From Rikenellaceae bacterium (GTDB taxonomy: Bacteria > Bacteroidota > Bacteroidia > Bacteroidales > Rikenellaceae), in contig SUZK01000002.1 in NCBI GenBank assembly GCA_015059955.1, positions 62,001 through 126,000 of the forward strand: 64,000 bases of DNA, in the 5' to 3' direction. The number at the start of each line of letters is the position of its first letter. Position 1 is the stretch's first letter. A program made the translations under genes and the position numbers. Below are positions 61,247-64,000 of this stretch, in pieces. The notes beneath the pieces were generated by a model, which searched no databases, was not told the DNA's origin, and was given only the letters and a program-made list of their open reading frames with translations.

Positions 61247-62647
61247 TTATTCATCGAAATCGTATCCCATAATAACATCAGCATAGTTCTTCCAATATTC
61301 TGCAGATTTGTATACATCTAATGCTTCTATTGGAACATATATCATATCAGGGACTAGTGAGTATGCACCTACTTGAGGAGGTGTTAGACCTCTAAAATAT
61401 AGAGTTTCAACATTTACTCGATTTTGAGTATTCGAGCCGCTCCAATACATTGAACCAATTAATTCCACAGATTTTCCAATAACAAGCCTTTCCCACTTGA
61501 GTTGGTTTTTATAATTCTGTCCAGTTGACAATTTCGATACTTTTCCAATCATCAGAGATTTCTCTTCGATTACTGTAACAGTATCAGGAATTGTTAGATT
61601 CAATATCCCTGCCCCTAAAAAAGCTTCCGATTTTACGGTTGTAATACTGCTTGGTAATTCTATTTTCCACAATGAGGTACAGTTATAAAATGCTCTGGTT
61701 GGAATTTCTATAACCCCTGTGAAATACTTCAGTTCAGTAAAGGCAATAATATCAGTGTTACTTGCGAATACAGTGCTAATGTCAGTCACAGCTGCTGCTT
61801 CAGAATAAGAAAGTTCACCGTCATAATTAATATCCCAATTCTTACAACATATTGCTTTAACCCGTAAGTCCTCAAACGGAATATTCTCCTTGTCGTGCTT
61901 AGGCAGGGTTATCATCGTACCATCGGTAAGGTTGAAATATACATACTCATCATCTTGAGTTACGCTTGAGAATATGCTCTCACCATCACTGCCGTCAGCA
62001 CCGTCGCTTCCATCTGCACCATCCTCACCAGTAGCTTTGCCCAGTTCAATCCAGGTTGCGCCTTCATCGTATGACACATACCAGTAGTCATTCTCAATCT
62101 TCAAGCGGGGAGTGATACCATCCTTGCCGTCTACTCCATCTTGACCGTCATTACCATTTGTGCCGTCTTGACCATCACGACCATCCTCACCGACCGCCTT
62201 AATCTTATTACCCTTACCATCGAGCAACCACTCACCGTCAATAGTCCAATAGTAGATGCCATCGGTGTCTTTCATTACGCCAATCTGTGGAGTGTAACCA
62301 TCTTTGCCGTCTGTACCATCAACACCGTCTTTACCGTTATAGATTGTGATAGTATCGCTATTAGCAAATGAAATAGTATAACCTACAATCTCACCATCCT
62401 CACGAACTGGGGAAACATTGGTTACATAATCCTTCTTCTCCAATGCCTCAACAATAGTCTGAAGAGCATCGATGTTTGTGTTTAACTGGCGACACAACTC
62501 TTCAAGAGCTGTAATACGCTTCTCGTGGTCGTTGAGGATTTGTTCCTGTTCGTCGAACTTTTCCCAAATTGCACCATCATCGAACTTGCTGCACGATGAT
62601 ACCATAACTGCCAATGCAATGGCAAATAGTGTTAATAGCTTTTTCAT
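61247..62647 (-). CDS. DUF4988-type lipoprotein with collagen-like Gly-X-Y repeats and BspA-type LRR
   Basis: Lipobox MVSSCSKFDD; GKDGVDGTDGKDG, GEDGRDGQDGTNGNDGQDGVDGKDG; LWKIELPSSITTVKSEAFLGAGILNLTIPDTV. Confidence 0.85.
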   Translation of the reverse strand: MKKLLTLFAIALAVMVSSCSKFDDGAIWEKFDEQEQILNDHEKRITALEELCRQLNTNIDALQTIVEALEKKDYVTNVSPVREDGEIVGYTISFANSDTITIYNGKDGVDGTDGKDGYTPQIGVMKDTDGIYYWTIDGEWLLDGKGNKIKAVGEDGRDGQDGTNGNDGQDGVDGKDGITPRLKIENDYWYVSYDEGATWIELGKATGEDGADGSDGADGSDGESIFSSVTQDDEYVYFNLTDGTMITLPKHDKENIPFEDLRVKAICCKNWDINYDGELSYSEAAAVTDISTVFASNTDIIAFTELKYFTGVIEIPTRAFYNCTSLWKIELPSSITTVKSEAFLGAGILNLTIPDTVTVIEEKSLMIGKVSKLSTGQNYKNQLKWERLVIGKSVELIGSMYWSGSNTQNRVNVETLYFRGLTPPQVGAYSLVPDMIYVPIEALDVYKSAEYWKNYADVIMGYDFDE

Positions 62648-62976
62648 AGTAATATAATTTTGAAATTTATGATTTCAAGATTTATTACCGTAGCATCTCC
62701 TATGCGGTGGGTTATATATAAAAAGAAAGTGTGGAGATGGTTCCCGTTTATCTAATCGAAGGTTGTGGAAAGACCTGACAGTAATAAACGATACAATGCC
62801 CCACACTTGGATAGTATGAGGTATATGCACAGAACGTGCATAGCCATACATGACTATACAAGAAATGAGTGCTGTCCGTTGTCCTACTGTCTTGAAAACT
62901 TCCACATTTTCGATTAAGGACTTGCGAAAAACACTTTCAATATGTCTGCTATTTATCCAATAGCACTACAAAATTA
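62648..62976 (-). promoter_or_regulatory. Promoter and long structured leader of the DUF4988-type gene
   Basis: TAATTTTG at 62969-62976 (minus); hairpin 62824-62842; AAGTGTGG/CCACACTT at 62727/62801. Confidence 0.5.
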
Positions 62977-63108
62977 AAAAGAATTTCCGAAACGAACAAC
63001 ACTCTTCGGGGACATTGCAGATAAAAGATGAAAGAGTTGCCACAAATTAGCAATGAGCAGTGACTCATTTCTCATTTGTGGCACTCTATCTGCCCACGCA
63101 CGCAAAAA

Positions 63109-63148
63109 GCCCAACCCTGCGTTGCTCGAAAACAACGCCGAGTTGGGC
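63109..63148 (-). terminator. infC terminator
   Basis: GCCCAAC..GCGTTG/CAACGC..GTTGGGC then TTTTT on minus. Confidence 0.85.
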
Positions 63149-63202
63149 TTCATTATATGTAGCGCTACGCATGGGTCTGTGCCCTGCGCACGCCATCTGT
63201 GG

Positions 63203-63820
63203 CTACTTCTTGCTCTTAGGCGCCAAGATCATATTCATCTTCTTGCCATCGAGCTTTGGCATAAGCTCCACACGAGCATACTCCTCCAAATCGTTGGCAA
63301 AGCGCAAAAGCAAGATCTCACCCTGCTCCTTGAAGACGATAGAACGACCACGGAAGAATACGTAGGCCTTAACCTTTGCACCCTCCTTGAGGAAGTTCTC
63401 GGCGTGCTTGAGCTTGAAGTTGTAGTCGTGGTCGTCGGTCTGTGGACCGAAACGAATCTCCTTGATGACAACCTTCACCTGCTTAGCCTTGATCTCCTTA
63501 GCCTTCTTCTTCTGCTGATAGAGGAACTTCTGGTAGTCGGCGATGCGGCATACCGGAGGATCGGCCTTAGGAGAGATCTCGATAAGGTCGAGCTCCATCT
63601 CGTCAGCAAGGCGTATAGCCTCCTTGATGGGCAACACGAGGTTAGGCTCAACGTTCTCACCTACAACACGTACTACGGGTGCTGTAATCTCGTCGTTGAT
63701 GCGATTAGGGTTCTCCTGCTGCGGACGACGACCACGCTGGTCGCGCTGCTGCTGGTTGTTCTGTTGCTGGTTATTCCCCTGCACCTGTGGGCGCGGGCGG
63801 AATGGAAATTGTCCTGCCAA
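63203..63820 (-). CDS. infC: Translation initiation factor IF-3, TTG start
   Basis: [63 protein letters not shown]. Confidence 0.96.
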   Translation of the reverse strand: MAGQFPFRPRPQVQGNNQQQNNQQQRDQRGRRPQQENPNRINDEITAPVVRVVGENVEPNLVLPIKEAIRLADEMELDLIEISPKADPPVCRIADYQKFLYQQKKKAKEIKAKQVKVVIKEIRFGPQTDDHDYNFKLKHAENFLKEGAKVKAYVFFRGRSIVFKEQGEILLLRFANDLEEYARVELMPKLDGKKMNMILAPKSKK

Positions 63821-63857
63821 ATTGGTTAATTGTTAGTTTATACTTACTTCTGTTTTG

Positions 63858-64000
63858 TTATGCCTTGTTAGCCTCTATCTCCTTGGCTACCAAATCCTTC
63901 ATGAACTGTGCGAACTCGTCGATAGTCATCTGACCCTTGTCGCCATCGCCCTGTGCACGTACCGATACCTTACGCTCTTCGGCCTCCTTCTCGCCTACGA
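63858..64000 (-). CDS. thrS: Threonyl-tRNA synthetase, C-terminal fragment
   Basis: Minus: VGEKEAEERKVSVRAQGDGDKGQMTIDEFAQFMKDLVAKEIEANKA*; upstream of infC. Confidence 0.88.
   Translation of the reverse strand, partial: VGEKEAEERKVSVRAQGDGDKGQMTIDEFAQFMKDLVAKEIEANKA

Noticed and set aside
62675-62905. 76 aa minus ORF upstream of the collagen-like lipoprotein
   Set aside because: Occupies a structured leader; more likely non-coding than a gene, though a conservation test is needed.
63053-63836. 258 aa plus-strand ORF over infC
   Set aside because: Antisense to infC, Leu-rich low complexity.
1-64000. CRISPR array, defence island, retron, prophage or IS element
   Set aside because: No direct-repeat/spacer pattern, Cas, reverse transcriptase, integrase or transposase motif seen in the translations.

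Overview
The window is a compact chromosomal stretch that looks like the order Bacteroidales. This rests on TAnnTTTG promoter elements, BACON, DUF4988-type and fimbrillin-like lipoproteins, and the rnf and rimP-nusA-infB gene orders. Most of it is conserved housekeeping: infB (partial), nusA, rimP, panB, rpmF-plsX, tadA, aspS, rubrerythrin, rnpB RNA, greA, nadE, rseC-rnfBCDGEA, ung, sdaA, hemW, a glycogen cluster, cdd, rluA, dtd, rpmH, infC and thrS (partial). I found no CRISPR array, transposase, phage region or convincing tRNA. The least explained material is non-coding. Two convergent gene gaps (13.5-13.8 kb and 25.5-25.8 kb) hold a composite family of hairpin repeats with a shared inner motif and compensated stem differences. 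The second gap is followed by an array of spaced palindromes. Several structured leaders or attenuators precede surface-protein and ribosomal-protein genes. Coding regions worth a look are a GT3-like glycogen synthase fused to a GT35 phosphorylase, a LuxE-like/LicD-GT2 pair, a His-rich protein beside a TonB receptor, and an infC that must start at a non-AUG codon and is not followed by rpmI-rplT. All family names come from recognising protein motifs by eye; no database search was run.
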